A stretch of 15,711 nucleotides of DNA from Planctomycetota bacterium. GTDB lineage: Bacteria; Planctomycetota; PUPC01; JABMSA01; JAUWKK01. The DNA lies in contig JAUWKK010000020.1 of NCBI GenBank assembly GCA_030614245.1, positions 1-15,711 on the forward strand, written 5' to 3'. The notes below the pieces were generated by a model. That model ran no database searches. It saw nothing but the letters and a program-made list of their open reading frames with translations, and was not told where the DNA came from. Made by a program: the position numbers and the translations under genes. Shown here piece by piece: positions 1 to 6,588 of the stretch; position 1 is the first letter of the stretch; every line of letters begins with the position of its first letter.

Positions 1-1324
1 CGCCGGCGGAGTATTCCCACCCCGGCTCGACCGCCCTCTCTTCGAGCGAGCGCCTCGGTGCCGGCACCTTCGACTCGTCACGCTGCACGAAGCGGATGAT
101 GTCGAACTTCCGGCGGCTGCACAAGAAGAGCTGGTCGTCCTTGTCGGCGAGGATGTCGAGTTCCGTCGAAGGGTCCGTGGCGCCAGTGGTGATGTTCTCG
201 AGCTTCCCGCCGGTTCTTGCCCAGATTTCGGTGAACGAACGCCCGGGCGCAAGCGGGACGGGGTGTGCCATCGGGCGGTGGAGCAGCCTGACGACCTGCG
301 TGGCTTGCGACCCGAGTCCTGCGCCGCGCGGTCTTGCCGAGGCTGCCGGAACGCTCATTACCGACCATATCCGCCGGCCGTCGGACGTCAGGCTGCGCGT
401 CATGGCGACGTTGGAAATCGCCTGCGCGGGCGACCAGCGGCCGCGCTTCAGCTCGTAGTACCCGCCGGATACATTGGGCGCCGTCACCGCACCGGAGCCC
501 CCAGGCAGCATGCAGATCGAACTGGTGCCGTCGGGCAGCACATCCGCGAGGAGCGAAGGCTTATCCCATTTGTTCCCGGCGAATCTCGTCAGCCAGAGCC
601 GATCCGGGCCGGCCTGCTTTCGGGGCGATGCAAAGAAGAGAACCGGGCGGCCCTCGAGCAGCGTCGCATCCGCCCAGCGGCTCCTGCCGCCTGCCAGGCT
701 GCCGATGGCCTTGCGCGGCGCCCACGTTCCGCCGCCGTCTTTACTGTGCTTCTCGCAGATGGTTTGCTCTCCGCTGATACGCGCCTTGAAGAAGACCCAG
801 ATCACACCGTCAGGCTCGACGCAGATAGCAGGCCACGTGCCGAACTGCGCACCTCGCGGAATCTTGCTCTCGGTGCTGGTGACTATGGCCTTCTTCGCAG
901 CGGGCTTCCACCCGCCCTTGCCGGTGCAGTTGAGCCTCTGGAAGAAGACGCCGTGGCTCTGGCCGTCATCAGCATAGACTACGTACAGGTCGTCATTCTT
1001 GCCGAGTGCCGCGGCGGCCTTGGGGCCGAAGTCGTTGTGTTCGTCGCTGTTGAGCCGGCTGTATATGCTCAGCACGGCCGGCTGGGACCATGTTGAGCCG
1101 GCATCGGCGGACGTGATGAGAACGAGTTCTGAAGTAGAATCGCGGTCGCGCCAGTATACGAGTGCCAGCGTGGCGTCGGACGTCATCAGCAGCCGGCGTT
1201 CCCAGGTCTGGGTGAAGTGCAAAAGTCGCTCCGGGCGGTCGGTTCGGATCTCATCGAGCACTCCGGCCCGGGCGGCACAAGGGAACATCAAACCCGACAG
1301 CAGCAGCCGGCAAAGGCATTGCAT
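1..1324 (-). CDS. Secreted BNR/Asp-box repeat (sialidase-like) protein, 3' end outside window
   Basis: The leftward frame is open from an ATG at 1324 to the window edge (about 441 residues, no stop), so the C-terminus is missing. The start has an AGGAGA ribosome site 6 bases upstream. The first 20 residues form a signal peptide (MQCLCRLLLS, then a hydrophobic stretch ending in A-R-A), so export is expected. Two Asp-box motifs of the S-x-D-x-G-x-T-W type are visible: SADAGSTW (residues 72-79) and SKDGGGTW (194-201). Other segments such as DDLYVVYADDG and DGVIWVFFKARISG have the beta-strand rhythm of a beta-propeller. Asp-box propellers occur in sialidases and other glycan-binding or glycan-cleaving proteins, but also in non-enzymatic proteins. 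No sialidase arginine triad or FRIP motif could be assigned, so substrate and activity are unknown. The gene is divergent from ruvC and is probably transcribed alone. Confidence 0.82.
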   Translation of the reverse strand, partial: MQCLCRLLLSGLMFPCAARAGVLDEIRTDRPERLLHFTQTWERRLLMTSDATLALVYWRDRDSTSELVLITSADAGSTWSQPAVLSIYSRLNSDEHNDFGPKAAAALGKNDDLYVVYADDGQSHGVFFQRLNCTGKGGWKPAAKKAIVTSTESKIPRGAQFGTWPAICVEPDGVIWVFFKARISGEQTICEKHSKDGGGTWAPRKAIGSLAGGRSRWADATLLEGRPVLFFASPRKQAGPDRLWLTRFAGNKWDKPSLLADVLPDGTSSICMLPGGSGAVTAPNVSGGYYELKRGRWSPAQAISNVAMTRSLTSDGRRIWSVMSVPAASARPRGAGLGSQATQVVRLLHRPMAHPVPLAPGRSFTEIWARTGGKLENITTGATDPSTELDILADKDDQLFLCSRRKFDIIRFVQRDESKVPAPRRSLEERAVEPGWEYSAG

Positions 1325-1342
1325 TGAATTTCTCCTATACTG

Positions 1343-1371
1343 AGTCTATTGCGATTGCGGCATGAAATCAA
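1343..1371 (-). promoter_or_regulatory. Putative sigma70 promoter of the BNR-repeat gene
   Basis: On the minus strand a -35 box TTGATT (1366-1371), a 17-base spacer and a -10 box TAGACT (1343-1348) stand just upstream of the ribosome site of the gene starting at 1324. The -35 box lies only 8 bases from that of the divergent ruvC promoter. Sequence match only. Confidence 0.5.
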
Positions 1372-1378
1372 TTGGCTG

Positions 1379-1407
1379 TTGCCTATGCCCGCCCGGTAGG
1401 GTATGCT
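1379..1407 (+). promoter_or_regulatory. Putative sigma70 promoter of ruvC
   Basis: TTGCCT (1379-1384), 17 bases, then TATGCT (1402-1407) precede the ruvC GTG start by about 40 bases. Both boxes match 4 of 6 consensus bases. It would place an AUG at 1372 outside the transcript, which supports the GTG start at 1447. Confidence 0.4.
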
Positions 1408-1446
1408 GTGTGGGCAGATGGCACCCGATACGGAGGAACGTCCGCC

Positions 1447-1923
1447 GTGCGTATTCTTGGTATTGACCCCGGGCTTGCAGCGACCGGCTACGGTGTGATC
1501 GATTGCGCCGACGGCCGCTCCACGCTGATCGAGGGCGGCGTGATTACTACCGACAAGCACAAGCCGCTCGCAGAGCGCATCGAGCAGATTCATCGCGAGA
1601 TGAGCGAACTGATCGAGGAGTTCCGCCCGGACTCTATGGCCGTCGAGGACCTTTACACCAGCTACCGGCATCCGCGCACCGCCGTGCTGATGGGCCATGC
1701 GCGCGGCGTGATGTTCCTCGCCGCCGCCCAGCAGGGCACGCCCGTCGCCGGTTATTCGCCGGCACGCCTCAAGAAGGCCATCACCGGCAACGGCTCCGCA
1801 TCGAAACGGCAGGTGCAGTTGATGGTGCAGACCATCCTCGGCCTCGGCCAGCCGCCGACTCCGGATCACGTTGCCGATGCGCTCGCGGCGGCATTATGCC
1901 ATGGGGCGAGCATCGGCGCCTGA
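1447..1923 (+). CDS. ruvC: Crossover junction endodeoxyribonuclease RuvC
   Basis: RuvC cuts Holliday junctions during recombination and repair, working with the RuvAB branch-migration motor. The 158-residue product has the usual family length when started at GTG 1447, which follows a GGAGG site (1432-1436) by ten bases. A longer frame from ATG 1372 adds residues unlike RuvC and overlaps the putative promoter, so it was not chosen. The N-terminus MRILGIDPGLAATGYGVI is the RuvC signature with catalytic D7. The second acidic residue is E67 in AVEDLY. The C-terminal motif HVADALAAALCH supplies H141 and D144; the His at the third position is the Thermus-type variant of the E. coli Asp. The substrate-contact segment GNGSASKRQVQ (114-124) is also present. 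ruvA and ruvB are not adjacent in this window. The gene converges with the kinase-like gene, 20 bases away. Confidence 0.96.
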   Translation: MRILGIDPGLAATGYGVIDCADGRSTLIEGGVITTDKHKPLAERIEQIHREMSELIEEFRPDSMAVEDLYTSYRHPRTAVLMGHARGVMFLAAAQQGTPVAGYSPARLKKAITGNGSASKRQVQLMVQTILGLGQPPTPDHVADALAAALCHGASIGA

Positions 1924-1937
1924 CCGCCGGCAGGCGG
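1924..1937. terminator. Short GC hairpin between convergent genes
   Basis: CCGCC-GGCA-GGCGG forms a 5-bp stem directly after the ruvC stop and before the stop of the convergent kinase-like gene at 1944. It has no T-run on either strand, so a role in termination is only possible. Confidence 0.25.
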
Positions 1938-1943
1938 GGATGT

Positions 1944-2711
1944 CTAGCGATAAACCGTCGTATCACCGTGCTTCGGGACGAAGATGCGCTTGACGGCCAG
2001 GTATGGCCGCCTGATCAGCAGACAGTGGATGCGCGTAAGCAGCGTGCGGTGCTCCTGATACTGCTGCCGGTATCCGGGGATGGTTCTGCGGAGCATGCGA
2101 TCTCGATGCTTTACCAGGTGGTATCGGTCTTCGCGCTGGAACGTCCAAACCAGCGCACTGCGCAGCCACGAGAATGGCCCGCTCCGGCGCATGAACGAAA
2201 TCTGAAAATCGATCAGGTACGGCCGGCCATCGTCGCCGACGATGATGTTCTCGCGCTTGGCCATGTCCACGTACGCAACGCCGCGCTCGTGGACCCTGTG
2301 GAGGATGTCTTCCAGTTGGTCGAAGAACTCCGGCAACACGTCGTCGCGCCGGTCGAGCGTATCACCTTCGACGTATTCATGGAGGAAGGCGTTCTTACCG
2401 ACACGGGCTCCGAGCGGAGGAACGCCCTGGATGCCGTCGCAGACCTTGTAGATGTCATACTCACGCCGTGAGACATAATTCATGATCGGCGCGAGCAGTT
2501 GCTCGAAGCGTCCGTTGCACCGGGATATCTTCAGCACGTGACGCAGCGGTCCAGGCGGGCCCTCGCATTCCATCAGAGCAACAGCCGCCCACTGGTCGTG
2601 CTTGAGCGGTCTCACGAGCCGGTAAGTCTTCCCATCATGGTGGATATCCATCGAGCCGTCGGCATCGATGAAAAAGTCGGCGGAGAGGCGCAAGTTGCGT
2701 GTTTGCGGCAT
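1944..2711 (-). CDS. Small protein-kinase-like protein (lipopolysaccharide-kinase/RIO-like fold)
   Basis: The 255-residue soluble protein carries the core marks of a protein-kinase-like fold. The likely ATP-binding lysine is K61 in HVLKISR. The catalytic loop reads GVAYVDMAKRENIIV, with D149 as base and N155 as metal ligand. The DFG-like metal loop is YLIDFQIS with D168. The first 35 residues include DGKTYRLVRPL. The compact C-lobe and the D-x-A-K-x-E-N loop resemble lipopolysaccharide core kinases (KdkA/WaaP type) and RIO-like kinases more than Ser/Thr kinases; sugar or lipid phosphorylation is an inference, not shown. The ATG at 2711 follows an AGGAT ribosome site and a good promoter at 2766-2793. 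The upstream leftward neighbour is a methyltransferase, 102 bases away. There is no signal peptide. Confidence 0.75.
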   Translation of the reverse strand: MPQTRNLRLSADFFIDADGSMDIHHDGKTYRLVRPLKHDQWAAVALMECEGPPGPLRHVLKISRCNGRFEQLLAPIMNYVSRREYDIYKVCDGIQGVPPLGARVGKNAFLHEYVEGDTLDRRDDVLPEFFDQLEDILHRVHERGVAYVDMAKRENIIVGDDGRPYLIDFQISFMRRSGPFSWLRSALVWTFQREDRYHLVKHRDRMLRRTIPGYRQQYQEHRTLLTRIHCLLIRRPYLAVKRIFVPKHGDTTVYR

Positions 2712-2765
2712 CTTTCATCCTGGAAAAGAAGAACCAGCCTCTATCGTCCTGCGGCGGACAATGCT

Positions 2766-2793
2766 ATTCTACCGGCCGGTGATCGGGTTTCAA
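2766..2793 (-). promoter_or_regulatory. Putative sigma70 promoter of the kinase-like gene
   Basis: TTGAAA (2788-2793), a 16-base spacer and TAGAAT (2766-2771) on the minus strand, about 55 bases before the ATG at 2711. Both boxes are close to consensus, so the kinase-like gene can be expressed independently of the methyltransferase gene. Confidence 0.6.
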
Positions 2794-2813
2794 GTGAATG
2801 CACGGCGGCGAAT

Positions 2814-3515
2814 TCAATCCGCCTTCCTGAGCACGTAGAGTCTATGCGTGCGCAGGAAGGGCAACAGCGACTCGATTGCATGGGCGAGCCAGAGCAATCG
2901 CGGGGTGAGCAGGCGCCTCAACGGCGGCGCAAGGGTCAGCCGGAACATCCGCCTCAGTTCGCAGCCGCAGAAGAGCCGGCGGATCTCGCCCTTGCCGATG
3001 CCGACTGTGTCGGGGTTGCCGGGATGCGAGACGGCAAAGTCGTAGACCATCATCCAGCCACCGTCCCGCGCCACGCGCTGCATTTGCCCGGCCAGCGCCA
3101 GGCGGGCGTCGGGGTCAAGGATCGACGAGAATACCGTCGAGCAGGCCGCGAGGTCCATCGAAGCGTCATCGAATGGGATCGGCCAGGCGCTTGCGACGCG
3201 CAGGTCTACGGTGGCCGGCATTGCAGCCCGGGCGCGTTCGATGCGGTCTTCGAGCAGATCGATACCGTGCAATCTCGCCGGATCGGCTCCCCATTCGAGA
3301 AGCATCCGAAGCCACGGGCCACTGCCGCAGCCGATGTCCAGAATGTCGAGCCCGGCCGGGTCGTCGAGGCCGGCAGAGCCGAACGCACGGGCCCAGCAGA
3401 CCCGCTGGCGATACTCATCGTACGCCGGTCCCGGGCGGTCACGGCGATAGGGTTCACCGCTTCGGGCGCCATAGACCAATCGGATGCGCTCTTCTTCGGC
3501 TCGAGTATCGACCAT
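2814..3515 (-). CDS. Class I SAM-dependent methyltransferase, substrate unknown
   Basis: The 233-residue product has the Rossmann methyltransferase core. Motif I is ILDIGCGSG (58-66), the acidic residue ending strand 2 is D86 in GIDLLEDRIERAR, and the motif III/IV region is PIPFDDASMDLAACSTVFSSI. It resembles UbiE/small-molecule-type methyltransferases (Methyltransf_11/25), but nothing indicates the acceptor. The chosen ATG at 3515 has a GGAG site 8 bases upstream and lies about 33 bases below a near-consensus promoter. A longer frame to 3668 would begin upstream of that promoter and run through an intergenic inverted repeat, so it was rejected. The C-terminal third is basic and leucine-rich without a clear membrane span. 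The kinase-like gene follows on the same strand; a joint role in modifying a surface glycolipid is conceivable but unproven. Confidence 0.85.
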   Translation of the reverse strand: MVDTRAEEERIRLVYGARSGEPYRRDRPGPAYDEYRQRVCWARAFGSAGLDDPAGLDILDIGCGSGPWLRMLLEWGADPARLHGIDLLEDRIERARAAMPATVDLRVASAWPIPFDDASMDLAACSTVFSSILDPDARLALAGQMQRVARDGGWMMVYDFAVSHPGNPDTVGIGKGEIRRLFCGCELRRMFRLTLAPPLRRLLTPRLLWLAHAIESLLPFLRTHRLYVLRKAD

Positions 3516-3554
3516 CGTGCCATCTCCGCCGGCGGCCCGGCCTTTCTGCACGAG

Positions 3555-3583
3555 ATGATATAGACACCGGCGGGATAAGTCAA
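3555..3583 (-). promoter_or_regulatory. Putative sigma70 promoter of the methyltransferase gene
   Basis: TTGACT (3578-3583), 17-base spacer, TATCAT (3555-3560) on the minus strand. The predicted transcript starts near 3548, which fixes the methyltransferase start at 3515. Confidence 0.6.
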
Positions 3584-3617
3584 TCTGAAAAAAGGGATGG
3601 GAACTCACACCGGAATG

Positions 3618-3694
3618 AAACCACAGGTGAACACAGATAAGGAGAAGGTGGCCCATCTCGACAGGCAAACCGCATTATCCGTGTTCATCTATGG
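3618..3694. repeat. Inverted-repeat intergenic element, copy 1 (ACCACAGATGAACAC type)
   Basis: Left arm 3621-3640 (CCACAGGTGAACACAGATAA) and right arm 3675-3694 (reverse complement CCATAGATGAACACGGATAA) match at 17 of 20 positions across a 34-base loop. A related element lies at 6443-6518. It sits just upstream of the methyltransferase promoter. The rest of the 3516-3883 gap holds this promoter, the weak amidase promoter and nothing else I recognise. Confidence 0.65.
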
Positions 3695-3825
3695 ATTGAA
3701 TCTTCTGTTCGGTGGCGCTCTCGTCTAACCTGCGGGCGGAATTGAAGAATTTCAGGGAATGACAGGATCGGGCACGCCGAATAACAATGCAATCGGCACA
3801 CTTGAACTTCGCATCCAAAAAGTAG

Positions 3826-3856
3826 TTGACTTTTTGTCTCGACTGACGAGAATACT
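3826..3856 (+). promoter_or_regulatory. Weak putative promoter of the amidase gene
   Basis: TTGACT (3826-3831) and AATACT (3851-3856) are separated by 19 bases, longer than ideal, about 28 bases before the ATG at 3884. The -35 box is good and the -10 box is poor. Confidence 0.3.
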
Positions 3857-3883
3857 CCAGTATGTTTCCCCCGGAGAAGTTAA

Positions 3884-4585
3884 ATGGATGATATTTCCCG
3901 CCGTGCATTTCTTGTCACCGGCCTGGGCGCGCTGGTGTCGGGATGTGCGGACAAGATGAGAGACCCGCTGTTCATCGAGCCGAGCAACACGGCCAATCGA
4001 CTGACCGGACGCGCCAGTGGTTCGCACACACCGGGCCTGGGTCCGTCATCGCGGATCGTTCGGCCGAGATCTGCTGTCTCTGCACCGCCCATAATCGCGC
4101 GGTCCGCATGGGCCGACGGCGCCCCGATCGCTTCGCGAATGGACCCGATGAACGGCATCAATGCCGTCACGGTCCACCACGAGGGGATGCCGTATTCGGT
4201 CTACTGCACGGCAAAGCGGGACGTCATCCGCGAGTTGCGGACGGTTCGCACGTCGCACATCGGGCGCATGAGGGCCGGTGATATCGGCTACCACTTCATC
4301 ATCGACCGGGCGGGACGCATCTGGGAGGGCCGCCCGCTCAGGTTCCAGGGCGCTCACGTCAAGGACTGCAATTACCACAACATCGGCGTGATGGTGATGG
4401 GCAACTTCGAGCTACAGTATCCATCGAAGCAGCAAGAGGCGACGCTCACGAAGGTGCTCGGGCACCTGATGGCCAGGTATCGCATCCCGATCAGGGCCGT
4501 GTACCCCCACCGCGAGTTGGGCCCCACCGCATGCCCGGGGCGATACCTCCAGCCGTACGTCGATGCATTCCGGCGCAAGACATAG
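3884..4585 (+). CDS. Lipoprotein N-acetylmuramoyl-L-alanine amidase (Amidase_2/PGRP fold)
   Basis: This family cleaves the amide bond between N-acetylmuramic acid and L-alanine in peptidoglycan, using zinc. The 233-residue product begins with an arginine pair and a hydrophobic segment ending in a lipobox (SRRAFLVTGLGALVSGC), so Tat-type export and lipidation on C21 are likely. A linker rich in Ser, Gly and Pro reaches to about residue 70, where the amidase domain starts with IIARSAWADGAP. Predicted zinc ligands are H98 or H99 in TVHHEG, H209 in YPHREL and C217 in TACPGRY. The domain marker GYHFIIDRAGRIWEGRP (135-151) is complete. A GGAGA site 6 bases upstream supports the ATG. The gene stands alone on the plus strand between leftward genes. 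A role in wall turnover or recycling is inferred from the family. Confidence 0.92.
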   Translation: MDDISRRAFLVTGLGALVSGCADKMRDPLFIEPSNTANRLTGRASGSHTPGLGPSSRIVRPRSAVSAPPIIARSAWADGAPIASRMDPMNGINAVTVHHEGMPYSVYCTAKRDVIRELRTVRTSHIGRMRAGDIGYHFIIDRAGRIWEGRPLRFQGAHVKDCNYHNIGVMVMGNFELQYPSKQQEATLTKVLGHLMARYRIPIRAVYPHRELGPTACPGRYLQPYVDAFRRKT

Positions 4586-4715
4586 GACACACTCACACGG
4601 CGAGATCTGCCGCGGACGCTCCCCGGGTATGACCCAAGATCGTGGGGTATGCCGGACAACCGTGATCCAGAGGCAATGGATGTTTTCAACCCGAATCACG
4701 TGCAAGCTGATTCCT

Positions 4716-4868
4716 GGCCGCGTAGCGGCCAAGGCATACAGCCTGGGGGCTTCAGCCCCTTGCTGTGCCCTGAAGGGGCACGGCAAATGTTCCTTTCCTT
4801 CGCCCCTACAGGGCGGCTCGTTTTTTTCCGCTCCCCAACTGGGGCTGAAGCCCCAGCCTGTATGCCCC
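4716..4868. repeat. Nested palindromic intergenic element
   Basis: A perfect hairpin GGCCGC-GTA-GCGGCC (4716-4730) is followed by outer arms at 4733-4759 and 4841-4866, which pair at about 25 of 27 positions. Each arm contains its own mini-hairpin, GGGGCT-TC-AGCCCC or GGGGCT-GA-AGCCCC. Inside them, inner arms GCCCTGAAGGGGC (4767-4779) and GCCCCTACAGGGC (4802-4814) pair at 12 of 13 positions. The design is that of a miniature palindromic repeat. Confidence 0.7.
4767..4827 (+). terminator. Possible rho-independent terminator for the amidase gene
   Basis: The inner stem of the palindromic element (12 of 13 pairs, 22-base loop) is followed six bases later by seven T residues (4821-4827) on the plus strand. 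The long loop and gap make it a non-ideal terminator. It lies about 180 bases after the amidase stop. Confidence 0.35.
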
Positions 4869-5087
4869 CCGGCTCTCAGCGGCTCCGCAGCGAAGAGACG
4901 AGGCCCCTCCCGGGCCTACCGAAAGCTGACGCTCACATTCGCGCCTGACGGCCAGCGATTCTTCGCCAGCCCGAGCATTAGACACGTCCTCACTCTCGCG
5001 GCGCATAAGATACCCCACGATGGGGAGTCAGACTCCGAGCGAGCCGGCACATCAATCGCGCTGCATAGATTGCTGAGACTCACCCCG

Positions 5088-6413
5088 TCACGATGCGACC
5101 GTTGCACCTGAGAAGCGGAACGACCGCACCCGCACTGCGGGGACTCTCGTGTCGCCTTCGACTATCCGCGTGTCGGCCGAGATCATATCGGCGGAGGCGA
5201 AGGCGTCGAGGACGCTCTGCGTGAACCTCATGTTCTTCACGGGGCGGGTGAGCACTCCATTCTCTATAAGGAACGTGCCGTCGCGCGTCATCCCGGTCAG
5301 GACGGTGTGCATGGGTTCGGACACGTTCACGTAATGAAATCTCGATACGAACACGCCGCGTTCGGTGGCTGCGATCATTTCTTCAGTTGATGAATCCCCG
5401 GGAGCCATGAACAGGTTCGTCGGATACGGATGCCAGCCCGTGCCGAGGCAGTGTCCCGTGCTCTCGACGCCATCGACTGCGGCAGTGAGGCTATCGTAGA
5501 CGACGTTCCTGGCGATGCCGTCCTCGATGAGCATTACCTTCTGCTTCCGTACGCCTTCGGAGTCGAAGGGGAACGGCAGTCCAGCCGGATCGAGGGCGTC
5601 GTCCCAGATGGTGATGCTGTCGCCGGTGACCTTCTTGCCCATCGATTCGGCCATGAAGCTGCGGCCTTCCTGCTTGTCCCGTGCTCCGAACCCGAGCCAG
5701 GCGAGGAAGTCGACGAACTCGCCGACGGCGGAATGCGAGAGCACGACGGTGTATTCGCCGGGCTCGAGATCGACCGGGTCCCGGCTGTCGACGGCCGTCT
5801 GCACGGCTCCGGCCGCCATTACGTTTGGGGTGATGTCACCGACGTCGCGGCTGGTTGCATAGGCGTAACCCGAGCCTGTATCGCACATTACAACGGTGGT
5901 GAACTCAGCCCTCGTGGTGGGCACGTATGCGCGCAGCCCGAGCGAGTTGGCAAGCGCCATCTCACCTGATTCCGTGCTGAATGCTCCGGACGCGATGCAG
6001 TTCTGTGCCGTGGCAAGCTCGGTCTCGATCCTCACCGCCTGGGCACGCAGGTCGGGCGTGAACTCGGCCGTGGCATCGTGCCATGCACTGACCGGGGTGC
6101 GTTCCTGCGGCTTCGGCAGCGACACGAAGGCTGGCATTTCGCGCTGGAGCTTCGCGATCTCGACGGCGCGGTTCGCCACCTCAGCGAGGCCCTCGGGCGT
6201 CAGCCGGTTACTCGACGCGACGCCCATCTTCTTGCCGATGAACGCACGCACCCGCACGACCGCGTCGCTGACGGCTACGTTCTGATGAATGTAGTTATTC
6301 GCGAAGCGCGTCAGGCAACTGTCATCCGAGGCGACCATCGTCTCGGTTTGATCGGCCGAGCTCGCCTTGATGACCGCATCGGCTATCTCAAAACAGCGTT
6401 CTTTTCCCAGCAT
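5088..6413 (-). CDS. tldE: TldE/PmbA-family subunit of the TldD-TldE metalloprotease
   Basis: TldE (PmbA) forms a heterodimer with TldD; in E. coli the pair matures microcin B17 and digests unfolded peptides and the antitoxin CcdA. The 441-residue length is normal. The family pattern is seen in the N-terminal segment with SSADQTETMVASDDSCLTRFANNYIHQN, in the central PGEYTVVLSHSAVGEFVDFLA, and in the C-terminal GTGWHPYPTNLFMAPGDSS and GVFVSRFHYVNVSEPM followed by TRDGTFLIENG. As expected for this subunit it has no HExxxH zinc motif, so the catalytic metal would sit in TldD. The ATG at 6413 follows a GAGGAAACAG ribosome site. It is the third intact gene after surE and tldD on the minus strand; a 175-base gap containing an inverted repeat separates it from tldD. 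Confidence 0.92.
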   Translation of the reverse strand: MLGKERCFEIADAVIKASSADQTETMVASDDSCLTRFANNYIHQNVAVSDAVVRVRAFIGKKMGVASSNRLTPEGLAEVANRAVEIAKLQREMPAFVSLPKPQERTPVSAWHDATAEFTPDLRAQAVRIETELATAQNCIASGAFSTESGEMALANSLGLRAYVPTTRAEFTTVVMCDTGSGYAYATSRDVGDITPNVMAAGAVQTAVDSRDPVDLEPGEYTVVLSHSAVGEFVDFLAWLGFGARDKQEGRSFMAESMGKKVTGDSITIWDDALDPAGLPFPFDSEGVRKQKVMLIEDGIARNVVYDSLTAAVDGVESTGHCLGTGWHPYPTNLFMAPGDSSTEEMIAATERGVFVSRFHYVNVSEPMHTVLTGMTRDGTFLIENGVLTRPVKNMRFTQSVLDAFASADMISADTRIVEGDTRVPAVRVRSFRFSGATVAS

Positions 6414-6442
6414 GTCTGTTTCCTCAACTTGTCAAGAAAGGC

Positions 6443-6518
6443 AACCACAGATGAACGCTGATTATTAAGAACCTGCCGGAGTCGCAGGCGGGTCGGTATC
6501 TGTGTTTATCCGCGGTTT
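6443..6518. repeat. Inverted-repeat intergenic element, copy 2
   Basis: Left arm starts AACCACAGATGAACGCTGAT (6443-6462); right arm, read on the other strand, is AACCGCGGATAAACACAGAT (6498-6517), matching 15 of 20. Its right arm matches the left arm of the copy near 3620 at about 18 of 22 positions. A hairpin CCTGC-N7-GCAGG (6472-6488) fills the loop. It lies between tldD and tldE. Confidence 0.6.
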
Positions 6519-6588
6519 CATCCATTTTATTACCATAGCAGAAGCTCCGCCTTCTGCGGGCCCTGCGTGGCGAACACTCTTTGCACGG

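Larger units (their letters stand above)
4586..5087. other. About 500-bp non-coding stretch rich in inverted repeats
   Basis: No convincing gene lies between the amidase and tldE stops. Apart from the nested element at 4716-4868, small hairpins are visible: AGGCCC-CTCCC-GGGCCT at 4901-4917, CCCC-ACGAT-GGGG at 5013-5025 and GGAGT-CAG-ACTCC at 5024-5036. A 12-base perfect inverted pair, ATCGTGGGGTAT, stands at 4639-4650 and, reversed, at 5010-5021. Any of the hairpins could help end the convergent transcripts. Confidence 0.6.

Noticed and set aside
263..1096. Long rightward open frame of 277 codons over the BNR gene
   Set aside because: It lies opposite a leftward frame with signal peptide, ribosome site, Asp-box motifs and no stop; the rightward translation is Arg/Ala-rich without any recognisable domain.
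3516..3668. Longer N-terminus for the methyltransferase starting at 3668
   Set aside because: It would begin upstream of the predicted promoter and be translated from an intergenic inverted repeat; the ATG at 3515 has a proper ribosome site.
4639..5021. 12-base perfect inverted pair (ATCGTGGGGTAT) flanking the palindromic element as ends of a mobile element
   Set aside because: The match stops sharply at 12 bases, there is no flanking duplication and no gene between; chance cannot be excluded.
6414..6588. RiPP precursor or small gene between tldD and tldE
   Set aside because: The gap holds an inverted-repeat element and no frame with a ribosome site and plausible precursor peptide.
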